This document shows, one piece after another, positions 35,001-45,800 of a DNA stretch of 64,000 bases; the first letter of the stretch is position 1, and every line of letters starts with the position of its first letter. The position numbers and the translations under genes were made by a program. Source of the stretch: Ceratodon purpureus (taxonomy: Eukaryota > Streptophyta > Bryopsida > Pseudoditrichales > Ditrichaceae); NCBI GenBank assembly GCA_014871385.1, contig CM026426.1, positions 80,457,566-80,521,565 on the forward strand. The letters run 5' to 3'. Below the pieces are notes generated by a model. The model made no database searches. It was not told the origin of the DNA and worked only from the letters and a program-made list of their open reading frames with translations.

Positions 35001-36814
35001 CTTGGACTCCTCCCACGCTGCAACCCTGTCCGCGATGAATTTCTCCTTCAGTCTGGCGTTATGAAGGCGCTGGGCATCTACGGCCTCCTCGTGTTTCTTC
35101 CAGTCGTGGACATTGACGTAGTAGTCCATGGAGGCGTTCGCGAGACGATCCATCTCTGTCTCGGACATTTCCCCGGTGTCCAACACTTCAGAAAGATCTG
35201 CCGCTAGACCGCTATCTCTCTCGGAGTATAGAGAATTCTGCAATTCAGAGAGTACGGCAGTCCTCCCCCGTTAGCAACCTTGAGGCACAGATTGAAGTGC
35301 GAGACAAGTATGAAAGATAGACGGAAATGAATTAAAATATCGCAACATATTCACGACAAGTACAAGTTATTATAAAATAATGAAGTTGAGAACTCCAGGG
35401 AGGAGATGTCGTACCTTTCGATTCAACTTCTGGAATCGGAAGTAGGTAAGCGAGATGATTGTCTCGCGCCCCTCCTTCTTCAAGAACTCCCCCAGTCTGG
35501 TCCGAAGAGTTCCCCTGTCCCACGTGTGGAACTCCCTCTCCTACCCAAAAAGCCCATAATCCATTAAGATGGTGAGGCCCGTGTGTCCCAAGCGTGTCTC
35601 GGGCTGGCGAATTGGATCTATTGTAAACAGGGACTCCGCTGCCTCTTGAGCCTCCTCCACAACCTTCTCCTTGTCTCGCATTAAGGCGGACATTGGGCTC
35701 AGGGGAACCTCCATCGGGGCCTCGTCGACCACCATAGCCACCGCTTCAGTATCCTCTGTGTGGACAGTGGGAGTGGAGACGGCCATATCAGAGCCGTCCC
35801 CGGGACGTATCCGAGACGTATCCGAGGCGTACCCGGCTGTCTCGTCCCGGATTGGGGATGGCGGTTTCTCGTCCGATGGTTTCGGTCGCTTCGCTGCCGT
35901 CGTGTTTGTCTCGCTCCTTGCCGCTGGGACCCTCTGAGGGTGGGTTTCCGAGAGTAAAACTCCCTCTCCTCGGGTTCCTCCTCCGGCTTGGAAGCCTTCA
36001 CTTCAATGTCTCGTCCTTTCTTGTCTCGCTGTCGAGGAGTGAGTCCTGCCCGAGGAAGAACGATGAACGTATCAGGTACAGCTCCCGTGGCGTCCTCTTC
36101 GCCTGCAGATGTGTCTCGCCGGGGCGGTGAGAGGATGATAGGGACAACAGCAGGCGTCGGTGCCGTCTCGGGATTGGGGATGAACGGTCTTCGCTCCACC
36201 ACGGGCGAGTCCGAGGCCACAAAGTCACTGTCTGCCTCTGCCTCGGAATCTGAACTGCTCAGCACCATTTCCAAAGTCCTGACAGCCAACCTATCAGGGA
36301 CAGATTTTCTCTCGGCCTTCATGGGTTTCTTCGTCTGCTTCTTCGGCGATCTATCACTCGGACCACGAATCGCAGGGACGCCTTGTTGGAATTTGACCGG
36401 CTCCCCTCGCCGCAACATAGCCTGTGTCTCGTTCACGTAGTCCCTCACCAACTTCTGGGGCGAGACACCCGCTTGCAGCTTGTCAATGGTAACGTTCTTC
36501 TCAAGCAGATTCGGGTACATCTTCTCCGGGATGACGTTACCGTTCGCGTCGACATTTAGGGGGCACCCGTGCCATCTATGAGTATTTAGACGCGCCTTCT
36601 GAGCACACATGGGCTCCCCATTCTTGCCACGGCATTTGTGCTTGCAGCAGAACAATCGACGTCCTAACATCACCGGCGCGCTATGACACTCCAGGAGCAA
36701 ATTCTTCCACTCCTCCCATGTGTAGTGTTCCGTGAACAACTTCTTGTCGCTTTCGTGGACCTCCGTGACGCCGTCGTCCGTGATCTGGAGGTTCCTCCTG
36801 TACTCGGGAGCCAT
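32065..36814 (-). CDS. Ulp1-type (C48) cysteine protease gene of the MULE, multi-exon
   Basis: ATG at 36814. The later exons are clear and fully in phase: 35540-35415, 35237-34774, 34645-34251, 34105-33301 and 33181-32065, with donors such as GATG|GTAAGT and TCAA|GTAAGT. The 5' part (36814-35544) shifts frame near 35940 and meets an in-frame TAG at 35541-35543, which may instead be the end of an intron (TTTTTGGGTAG). The N-terminus has a Cys/His-rich block (FCCKHKCRGKNGEPMC), then a long Ser/Pro/Glu-rich stretch. The last exon is the protease: His in YCDKDHWTLFVVEL, Asp in LHIHDTEARD, Gln and Cys in NQKESWECGYAM with the exact Gln-x5-Cys spacing. Such genes are known from KI-MULEs and VANDALs; their role in transposition is unsettled, perhaps SUMO removal or chromatin release. 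Confidence 0.82.
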
Positions 36815-37635
36815 GTCTCGCTAACTTGAACCTAAAACAAACAGGGGCGGAGGTTAGTAACCTGGATGCGAAGTTTATAAGACCTTCCGAGACACAGACA
36901 CAGCGCCGAGACTGCGAGACAGCTGCGAAGCAAAAACCGTGCACATCAAATTCGGCAGGAACTGTGGACGACAGGAAGGAGCCTCTACGACGGATCTTTG
37001 TCTCGGCGAAACATGAACGACGAATCGGAACAGAAATTAAGATTCTATGCACAAAATTGGTATACTCAAGAACTCCCTCCCAATTCCAACGCGAGACACT
37101 CCTGTAACGGGGGCGACATCGTCGTCCTCATTTGATTTCGACAATAGCAGCGAGGCCACCCAGAACGACCGCAGACAAGATACACCTGAACAGTATTCCA
37201 CGAGACATGTCTATCCTAAACCCTAAACCCCAGAACGTCGTGACGTATGACTACTAAACCCTAAAACTAATCTCTGTGACAAACTCCGGCAACAAAATCG
37301 CTATCGTCTCTCCGGAACACCATAAAAACAAACACATAGAAGATGATGAACGTATACATACCTCGATTGTCTCTGCGAAATCGCCTCTGCACTCCTCCTC
37401 CGACCAAATCGCACAAACTCCTCGATCGCGGCTCCAGCAACAGACTCCGACTCCTCAGTTCTCACAACACTCTCAAACTCTATCACAACACTCTCCGCCC
37501 ATGAAAGCGCCTCTCGCACAACACTCTCCACCTCACAAACACTAAGCGTAACACATCTAACAATGGCGCGAGACAGCGGAGAAGGAAACGGAGAGAAATT
37601 GGCAGAGAAATTAGCAAACTTTGACAACGCGCGCA
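36815..37635. other. MULE spacer with CCCTAAA runs
   Basis: Upstream of the Ulp1 gene. It holds CCTAAACCCTAAACCC at 37215-37230 and a further CCTAAA copy at about 37256, plus about seven GTCTCG/CGAGAC copies. No long coding frame that looks real. Divergent promoters for the Ulp1 gene (minus) and the 37722 ORF (plus) are expected here. Confidence 0.45.
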
Positions 37636-37641
37636 TATAAA
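37636..37641 (+). promoter_or_regulatory. TATA box for the 37722 ORF
   Basis: TATAAA in GCGCATATAAACCC, 86 bp before the ATG at 37722. Confidence 0.5.
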
Positions 37642-37721
37642 CCCTCGCACCTCCTCTCGAGGGAACACTCTCACCACCCCACGAGACAACTCTCGCAACT
37701 CTCCTCAGGCAATGGCATAAA

Positions 37722-37937
37722 ATGAGTCCGTTTTTCCAGGAGGCTGCCAATTTATACAGGGAGCAGGGGGGAGACGCCATCATCACACCTACAAAACCTC
37801 AGAAATCAAAATCGAGGAAAAGGCTGCAAGAGACGGCGCATGATCTCCACCCACAGAACCCCATCATCACCTCAACACCCGAAACAGCTCCGACGAGACA
37901 GACTGAAAGCAGAAGTGACAGGAGAAAGCAGAAGTGA
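37722..37937 (+). CDS. Small basic ORF near the MULE right end, 71 codons
   Basis: ATG at 37722 to TGA at 37935-37937, a short basic protein starting MSPFFQEAANLYREQGG with a nuclear-localisation-like run KPQKSKSRKRLQE and a basic C-terminus (SRSDRRKQK). A short ATG-TAA ORF lies just upstream (37711). The TATA box and its place near the terminal repeat suggest a transcribed unit, possibly a truncated first exon. Not recognised. Confidence 0.4.
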   Translation: MSPFFQEAANLYREQGGDAIITPTKPQKSKSRKRLQETAHDLHPQNPIITSTPETAPTRQTESRSDRRKQK

Positions 37938-38021
37938 CACCCACGAAAATGAGACATCATACCCTAAAACGTGGAAGGTCATTCGACAGGACGTGACGAA
38001 TTCTGTCCGTCTCGGATGGAT

Positions 38022-38339
38022 GAAAATCTCCATGCATGCCCATGGGCCATGGTGCCATGAGGCTGTCTCGCGAGACAGCCCATGCATGGGGTGTCTCGTC
38101 TTTCTGGGTTCCGAGACGAGACAGGGTGGAGGATGCGGACGTGGCAGGGAGGGTTTCGAGACGGGGTCCGACGTGGCATCCCGAGCCCGGGCACGGCTCG
38201 CGAGAGGGGGGGGAGCGACGGAAAGAATTCTGGAGCGAAAGAAGGGTCTCGCGCCGTGGGCCCTGTCTCGCGGGACCGCCGCGGAAGGGAACAGAAATAG
38301 CGAATGCCATTAAGACGTGGGCGAGGATTATAGTCAGGG
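38022..38339. repeat. Right terminal inverted repeat of the MULE
   Basis: 318 bp, complementary to 27254-27570 with a single-base difference in a homopolymer run. It ends ATTATAGTCAGGG directly before the target duplication. Confidence 0.95.
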
Positions 38340-38348
38340 CTGCCCATG
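38340..38348. repeat. Right 9-bp target site duplication of the MULE
   Basis: CTGCCCATG, identical to 27245-27253. Confidence 0.97.
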
Positions 38349-39472
38349 CACTTCGCTCGTGGTGTGCTTGCCGAGTACGATGGCGTCGCCGTTGATTGGG
38401 CGCAATACGCTGTCTCTCTCCACCGCAAAGGGACACATAACTCTGTGACGAAAAAAATGACGAAGTACAGGAATCCGTGCCGTCCTATACCGTGGAAGAA
38501 CCCGAGGCCAATCCCACAAGCGCCTTCCCCAGATCCCTCTTTCGTACTAATTCTATGAATCCACCAGTCCTTAACTGTATTGCCTCTCGTGTGTACTGCT
38601 TCCTTTCAGTTTTAGTCATGCGCCATTGTGGGGTTTGAATTTTGTTTCTGTGCAGTGATTCTAATTAGGAAGATTTAAATGTCCACTCTTCCGGCTGTAT
38701 GATGCAAGGTTGCAATGTATCGCAGGAGTGGCAACGTGAGTTCTCTCCTCTAGAATCACGAAGCCCCGGCATCAATATACCTCCGACAACACCTGCATGG
38801 AATGTTGAAGCGTCGTCAGGGAGAGAATTACAGTCAGATGTCCATAAGAGAGGGAGCTCTGTTTCTCGAGGCAAGCAGGTGGCGGTGTCCACCGATAGTG
38901 GAGGGTCTTCGCCACCTCCGCTTGCAGTGGAAGGTTTGGTTAAGCTGACCAATGCCATTCGTCATATAGCACACGAGCAAAGACAAGAAATGGCGTTCGA
39001 AGCAGGAGAATTTGAAGAGAAAATACGAGTTGCCAAAGAAAAGTTCGACGTCGCAAGCGCAAAATTAGTTTCTCCCCATCGCATACATCGGTCCTGGGCC
39101 GAAATAATCCCAGGAGCAGAAACTTTGCATTGTATAGCACTTGCTCTACGGGAGAGGTCTCAGACGCACCCCTCGAACATCCCAAAGTCAGTATATGATA
39201 TGGGACAGTATGCGCCGTTACCCACGGTCGACACGGTGTGGGAGGACACTCTTCTAGTTGCCCGCACTAATCTGGAGTTCGTGAAGGATAGAGTGGAGAA
39301 ATTGAGGGAATCGATTATGGAGCAAGAGAAGGCTGTAGGCGACGCAGAAGCTACGTTCAATGCGGTCCGGGTGGAGGCAAATAAAAACCTACTTGCACTG
39401 AAGTCCGACACAGAGAAGATGGACGCACTTATTCAGTTCCTGGGGCACCGAGACTTCTTCGGCAAAGCATGA
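38349..39472 (+). pseudogene. 3' part of gene B (rest of exon 1, then coiled-coil exon)
   Basis: The frame cut at 27253 resumes as HFARGVLAEYDGVAVDWAQY and runs to a likely donor, TTC|GTACTA at 38546. The second exon probably starts at 38726 after TGTATCGCAG and ends at a TGA at 39470-39472; its frame is open from 38699. It has a Ser/Pro-rich start (EFSPLESRSPGINIPP), then long coiled-coil-like helices (RQEMAFEAGEFEEKIRVAKE; DRVEKLRESIMEQEKAVGDA) and ends FLGHRDFFGKA. Layout and exon sizes match gene A (4755-3236). Without the MULE and one target copy the gene would be continuous. The two halves may now be transcribed apart or not at all. Confidence 0.72.
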
Positions 39473-40084
39473 GTGTGGATCTATTTACTTCTGTGCCTGG
39501 CATAGCATTTTGTGCACATTAACTTGATCAACAAATTAGGTTTCCCGTTTTTGTTGTTTTCAATAGGTACATCACGAAGTTACAATTTCACAAAGACAAT
39601 TTCATATTTTCGGTGAAGAGTTAGTGCTACATTTAATTACAAAAACATCCGATTTCCACAGCATTTCAGTTTGCCGATTAAACCTTCTTTCTGTACGGAC
39701 GTACACGGTGAATGTCCATGTAATGTTGGTCGAACATTGCATCGTACTATGTGGCTTTTTGTAAACTAGCTGACATGCTCGGCAATTGTAATTGAAAAAA
39801 AACACCTTCGGTGCTATGTAATGTGTACGCACTCTGGGCAATGGAAGCAACCGTGACCCGGGTATTACTAGAGGTACAATACGAGGGCATGTAATCGTCC
39901 CATGTACCCAAGAAGCCGGGATAAGGGCACAGGTATGAGAGTGGTCGGTACGTCAAGGTCGGCGCCCATATACCCGGACTTACGGATGCATGCCCGGTGC
40001 AGGAGGCTAAAGTCCGGCCTCGACATGGAATCTGGAGGTCATCTGCAGTAGCGGTAAGATGAAATTGCAAATTCAACATTCTCT

Positions 40085-40214
40085 CCGATCATGTTTTTTT
40101 TTTTTTTTTGAAGACACGTAATCGATTTAAATTACTGCAAAGAGAATTACAACTCCAAGGGCCAATGAAGGCCCTGGACTAAAAAATGGTAACACGAACT
40201 AACCGATCATGTTT
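40085..40214 (-). mobile_element. 5'-truncated non-LTR retroposon with target duplication
   Basis: CCGATCATGTTT occurs at 40085-40096 and again at 40203-40214. Between them lie a T run (40097-40109) and about 93 bp that read on the minus strand as AGTCCAGGGCCTTCATTGGC and onward to a poly-A tail. This is the structure of a short, 5'-truncated LINE (or a SINE) inserted on the minus strand. The family was not identified. Confidence 0.75.
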
Positions 40215-41318
40215 AACCGATTGGACTACGTGGCTCCCCAGAATTACAGAAAAGGTGGGCCACACGGGGCCTCCAAACTTTGAAACGCATGGAGTGACTG
40301 TTTCTGTCTGTCGGGCCCTCCATTTACTCATAGGACCAATCAGGAAGAACTGATATCAATGGACGATGACCAGGAAAAAACTTGGTCAGCAAATTTGGTC
40401 ACAAAACACTTAGTTTCCACTAGTGTAGGCATTGCCGCAAGCTTGCACGTTGGAATATTGAATTGAGAAGAGCTGAAATGTTTTATTCTCAAACTAGAAT
40501 AGTGGCCACACAGTTTAGCTTTTGTCATCCTCATCACCATGTTAATCATCTTCCTCCCCGAATGACTCCTCATCCTCTTCAAGGTCGTCTCAAAAATCTC
40601 AAGCTGTGCTCCATCTGATATATGTGTCGTAGCAGGCGAGGAAGCATTGACTTGATCATCACCTGAGTGCAAGGTGCTGCTTGCATGGTGAAAGGTCTAA
40701 GACATTAGGAAAAAAATAGGGCCACTACAGGGCCGCTTGCCTTTAATCAAATCTGTGCAAAAAGGGCGGGCAAGCAACCTTCGAAAATTAGGCGGGCATC
40801 GTGGGTGGCTACGATCAATCTCAAGATTCAAAATTGGGCGGCTGATACTGGAAGTTTGAGTATGGGTCACGAGAGGCAATGATTGTTTGGTCCCAATCAG
40901 TGTTTCCCCCCAAGTTACGTGGCAAGCGGGAACCATTTTCCGGCGGGAGTTCAGCTGACGTCTTGGCACAAGTGGCAGTCTTGCAAATGGCAGTCTGTCG
41001 TCAGTGTCTTAGGAAGTCAGGAACAGTGTTTTGCTCGTGTCATTTTTGCTTGTCACTAATGGCGAATCCGGGTTACAAAATTAGTGCGACAATTAGTGCA
41101 AAGTACGCTCTGCTTATTTCACGTAGTCGCGCGCTTCACGAGCAAACGCCTACGTCCGATTTTGCTCAAAGACGGGAATCAAGTGCATCAAACATCGAAC
41201 TCTGGGTAGAGGGTTCATTATATCCACACAATCCAATCGATAATAGACGCCCGCATTTTAGATCGGTATGTCAGTTGCTTGAATTTTTGCCGAAGAAAAG
41301 AATGGTTTGCTGGGGTAT
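40215..41318. other. No secure gene; one doubtful plus-strand ORF
   Basis: An open frame from 40879 (188 codons) is cut by the CACTA left end at 41322; its last third is transposon sequence. It contains CRQCLRKSGTVFCSCHFC but resembles no family I know. The rest is non-coding. Confidence 0.35.
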
Positions 41319-41321
41319 ATT
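41319..41321. repeat. Left ATT target duplication of the CACTA element
   Basis: ATT directly before CACTACAAGAA; matched by ATT at 51450-51452. Three bases is the standard CACTA duplication. Confidence 0.85.
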
Positions 41322-41764
41322 CACTACAAGAAACCCATGTTTTTGGAGATGTTCTCCAGAAACATGGTTGTGTTTTTGCCATCTCCGCATGTTGGTCATT
41401 TATGTCTCCGAGAAGGTGAGGACGTTAACGTGTTTTTTGAAGTAAACTGGGCTTATCGTGCCCAGACACGGGCATGCTAGCCTGAAAATGCGAAGACGAT
41501 CAGATAAAGAGGTGCGTGTACATGGACATCGCGGAAGACATCCCTGGGAACGCAAAATTGCCACATCGGCAATGGCCTCATTTTTACAGTATGTAAAAAG
41601 AGTGCGAAGTTACTAGGCTGCGAAGTAACTTCTTACCCGGAGTGAAAAAAAGCAGAGGAAGGGCAGGGTCACCGAAAGAAGGGGAAAAAGGCCGAGAGGG
41701 ATTAAAGACAATGTTTTAATTTTTTCTTTGTAAATAAAATTCACAGTATCAATCACAATGACAA

Positions 41765-42340
41765 ATGGCTTATTACGTTCAATGTATCGTGATTTCTATA
41801 ATTTTTTATTAGTGTACTTCGGTTTTATATTAATTTTTAGTATACAAATATTAATGATTCAGTGCGATTACTTTTCTGAATTTATTCAAATTAATTTTGA
41901 AAATCAAAAATGCAAATTAAACTGGAATTAAAGATCATGAAAAAAAAAATATAATGATTAAAAATAATCGACAACTATTAATTTACAATGAGGAAACACT
42001 TATTACGTTCATTGTATTGCAATGTCAAGATTCTTGATTTGTGTAATTCGTTTTCAAAAATAAGTTTGAAAAGTATGATATTAAAATATGGTGCAATTAT
42101 TTTTCTGAATTTATTCAAATTAATTTTCTAAGTAGAAAATGCAAATTAAGCTGGAATTAAAGATTATGGAAAAAAATATAATTAGTAAAAATAATTACTA
42201 TTCGTTAATTTACAATGGGGAAACGCTTATTACGTTCATTGTATTATAACGTCAACATTCTTGATTTGTGTAATTCGTTTTTGAAAATTAATTTGAAAAT
42301 CATAATATTAAAATAATATAGATTATTTTTCTTAATTTCT
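41765..42340. repeat. About 228-bp AT-rich tandem repeat, 3 copies
   Basis: The marker TTATTACGTTCAWTGTAT starts at 41770, 42000 and 42227 (spacings 230 and 227). Each unit also carries GCAAATTAARCTGGAATTAA. It is far more AT-rich than the flanking CACTA sequence. 42340-42600 continues AT-rich without a clear further copy. Confidence 0.85.
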
Positions 42341-42888
42341 TGGAATCAATTTTAATAATAGAGAAGGGTTTAGAGTGAAAGTAAGTACTACAAATTAAAA
42401 ATAATAGTATAAAAAACAAATAATGCTTTTTAATTTGATCTTTATGTTAAAAATATGAAATTTAGACAAAAATGGATTTAAAAAATTTAAGATAAATTTT
42501 GAAAACTAAGTATGGCAGAAACGCGTGGACATAACATACATTTTGTGACATGTAGCAATTACTATAAATAACACAAAAATCCACGTCAGACAAGATGACA
42601 CGTCACGCTGTGTCTACGTAGACATCACCGCAAACATTTGATTGAACGTGGCCACATTAACAATATGATGTCCTCTTTGACATCCTTACAGATGTCCTTT
42701 ATGACGTCCGTGTATGTCCCTATGTATATGCAAGCAAGGAACAACCGTTACATCCCAAATCCTAGAGAGGATGTTTTTGGAGACGGTTGGAACGTTGCCT
42801 ACGTCTTCCAAGACATTTGACAAAGACAAGCAGATGTAGATGTGGACAGCGCTAATGGTAGCACTGTCAGCACTTAGAGGTTCAACAG

Positions 42889-45800
42889 TCATTCTTCCTC
42901 ATCAATTTCAAAAACGCCGTTTGTGATCGTACCGACTATAACATAGGGCCCTCCCACAAGAGCAGGATGACGAGTTGGCTCCGTTTCCAGAACCGGCGGC
43001 AGCAAACCCTGGAAGTCGTTGTCGCTGCCCACTTCAACTACGTTGGCAACTAGATGTCGATGTTGTATTACTGTGCGCCGACCTTTGACGTCTATACAAC
43101 AAATGATCTTCCACTCTCGCCTCGTGGTGTCATCAACAAAAAAGACCTGCTGAGAATGCAACAGAAACGCAAAAGAGTCCGCATGTACCTTGTGGTCCAT
43201 GTGGTTGAAGTTTGCCACGCTGAAACCGCACTTGTCGCGTTCAATGTTGGAGACGCGTGCATCACGGGAGGCTTCAACGCACTTGCATAGCAACAATGTG
43301 GTACAGTGATTGCGGTAATCCAACTCGAGGATCTCGTCAATGTACTCCACATACTCGGTGGTGCGGTCAATGGGCCTCCCATTGCGAATCCCCCAATTTA
43401 GTTGCTGCGTGTATGCAGTAACTACACAGCAGTGACAAGTCCTCCCTCCACTATACGAGGGCGAAAGCGCATTCCAAACGCCTTGAGTAGCCGATGGGGG
43501 TAGTATATTTATCTTCGAGGCACAAGTACTCTACCACATCTACGTCCACTTGATCACCGGCTGCTTGATCTTGCTCCACCCGTGCCCTCAGCCACTCCGC
43601 AAAACGCGGCAATTCGCACAATGCAGGTGGATACGTGACAGGTCTGGAAGGTCGCTGTCGTCTTGATTGTGCTCGATATGCCTCACGCTCCTCTCTGCGG
43701 CGTGCCTTTGCGATTAAATACTCCTTGTAAACAAGACCAAGCACCGCAGTTAAACGCTAGAAAGGCGGCATAGATGGAAACAACACAGTTGAATACACGT
43801 TTGTTAGATCGGATGTCCACAACAACATCTAATACTCCGTTGTGACGTCAGGAATGCCAACTACATTGACATACTCTAAGTTTGGGAAAATACTTGGCGA
43901 TGTCTTGGGAGATGTTATAAAAGACATTCTACGAGACATGCAAACATTTATACGTTTCACTGAAGCACTCCATGAACACGGTTTTGTACTCCTATTGATT
44001 TCTGGAGGCGTCTTTGATGGGTGGCTGTTAGGTTTAGGGGCTCACTCTTGCCATGGTTCTAGGCATAGAGCTTTGTCGATGACGAAGGCATTTGCATAGC
44101 CACGTACTTCGTCAAACAATCTGCGCTTGGTGTTGTCATTATCACGCAAGATTTTGTCATTCATGGTGGCATCTTCAGTGGTGTTCCAAACGCAATGCGT
44201 TGTTGCCCGATGTCGCCTCAGGTACTCTGTGCAGAACCCAAGGGTGTCCTCTAAACGATACCCTTCTGCGATGCTCCCCTCTGGGTGTGCTTGTGTCCTA
44301 ATGTAGTCTTTCAGCGTCGTCATGTACCTCTCAATTGGATACATCCGCCTACAATGGACCGGCCCACATATGAACAATTGCTCTACAGGATGTACGAGGA
44401 GATGTGTCATCACGTTCAGAAACGTGGGAGGAAACTCCTTCTCGAGCTCGCACAACGCCATTGTCACGTGTCGCACGAGCGCGTTGGTGTTGTCTGCACG
44501 TACCTCTTTCTCCCTAGTGCGCTGAAACATCCTACACATTTTGATGATGGCTATGTGCACCTCTTTGCTTAACAAGTTACGGACAACCACAGGGAGTATC
44601 TACAAGATGGACGACATTGAAACATCACATGTTAAATTGTTAGAGGCAGTAAGGTAAGAACAATAGGAACCTAGCAGTCCTTGGGATGTGCTGCCACCTA
44701 TTGCTATTCATGTTTACAGAAACACCAACCATGTCTACCATAACATTGTAATGTCCTGCTAAACAACGCCGCGTAGGCATACACAAAGACGTTTTGTAGG
44801 ATGTCCTTGACTAAACGTGACAACATCTAGGAGTATGTCATTGGCAAAATTGGTCTACTACTTTGCAGCATGCAAGGCGCCTATAGTTGCGGAAATCAAT
44901 ACCGTACTTGTTGCATGAGGACATGATAGTCGTGAGTCTTCATGTATTGCAGTTTTCCATCCGCCAACCGTTTGTGGATTGCCCCCACGTAGTTTGTTGG
45001 AGTGCGGACACTAGTACTATGTGAACAAATTTGCGCTTCTCCTCGGAGTTCAACATGTATGGGGCTTGTGGCATGTAGTATTTGTCTCCTCGGCGTTGTG
45101 GAGGCTGCAACCACAATTATTTATGGATGTTCAAGTCCTCCACGTCTTGGCAACTTCTAGGGCTATCATTCATTCCAAACAAAGTCTTCAGAATGTTCTC
45201 ACATAAGTTCTTCTTAAGTGCATAATGTCCAGGAGGTGTCAAATCTTCAGATGCTGTTAAGATGCCCGCGCACTTTGTTAGCACCACATCGAGAGTCATT
45301 AGAAAGACTACATGTTGCCCAACAGTGGTGACGGTGAGCACATGTTTAGTGCTTGTCAAAACAAACGTCTTGTGAGACATTCTGATGTCCACGAAGACAT
45401 CTACTGGAAACACGACAGTGTAAACACTGTTTGCAACAATGCTGTTATCCTTAGGAAAACATTCAAGGCAGAGCAGTCATTCTCTACTGACCTGCCAATA
45501 AGGGAGTTCGAAGAACACGCTTAGCTGCTTCACGCCCGTGCTATGCACAAGGTCACTTAGGCCTCCTTTCCTGCCGCTGAGATCTAGATATGATTGCCGC
45601 CACGCAGCATAACTAATGACGTCTCATCCTGCCATGATTGTAGGCGCCGTCCGTGTCTCGCGGTTGCCATTGAACCAAGTGTTCTGCCAATACGGATGGT
45701 GACGTGGAAGATAACGACGTGCACCCCGAAACACAATCTTTGAGCCTTGCGTCGTACGATCTTGACGCAAATCTCCTATCTATGCAGATCTAGCATCTGT

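Larger units (their letters stand above)
27254..38339. mobile_element. Mutator-like element with Ulp1-type gene (KI-MULE type), 11,086 bp
   Basis: Both ends begin CCCTGACTATAATCCTCGCC reading inward, with terminal inverted repeats of 317 and 318 bp and a perfect 9-bp target duplication (CTGCCCATG). The element carries a MULE transposase (27963-31036, plus), a Ulp1-type cysteine protease gene (36814-32065, minus) and two small plus-strand ORFs (31223-31609, 37722-37937). Long TIRs together with a Ulp1-like gene fit the Kaonashi-type MULEs of flowering plants. The only TIR difference seen is the length of one C/G run, so insertion was recent. The hexamer GTCTCG or its complement occurs about 115 times. 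Confidence 0.96.

Noticed and set aside
37215-37260. Telomere-like CCCTAAA copies in the MULE
   Set aside because: Only two or three units, and such runs are common in plant leaders and spacers; not a telomeric or interstitial telomere array.
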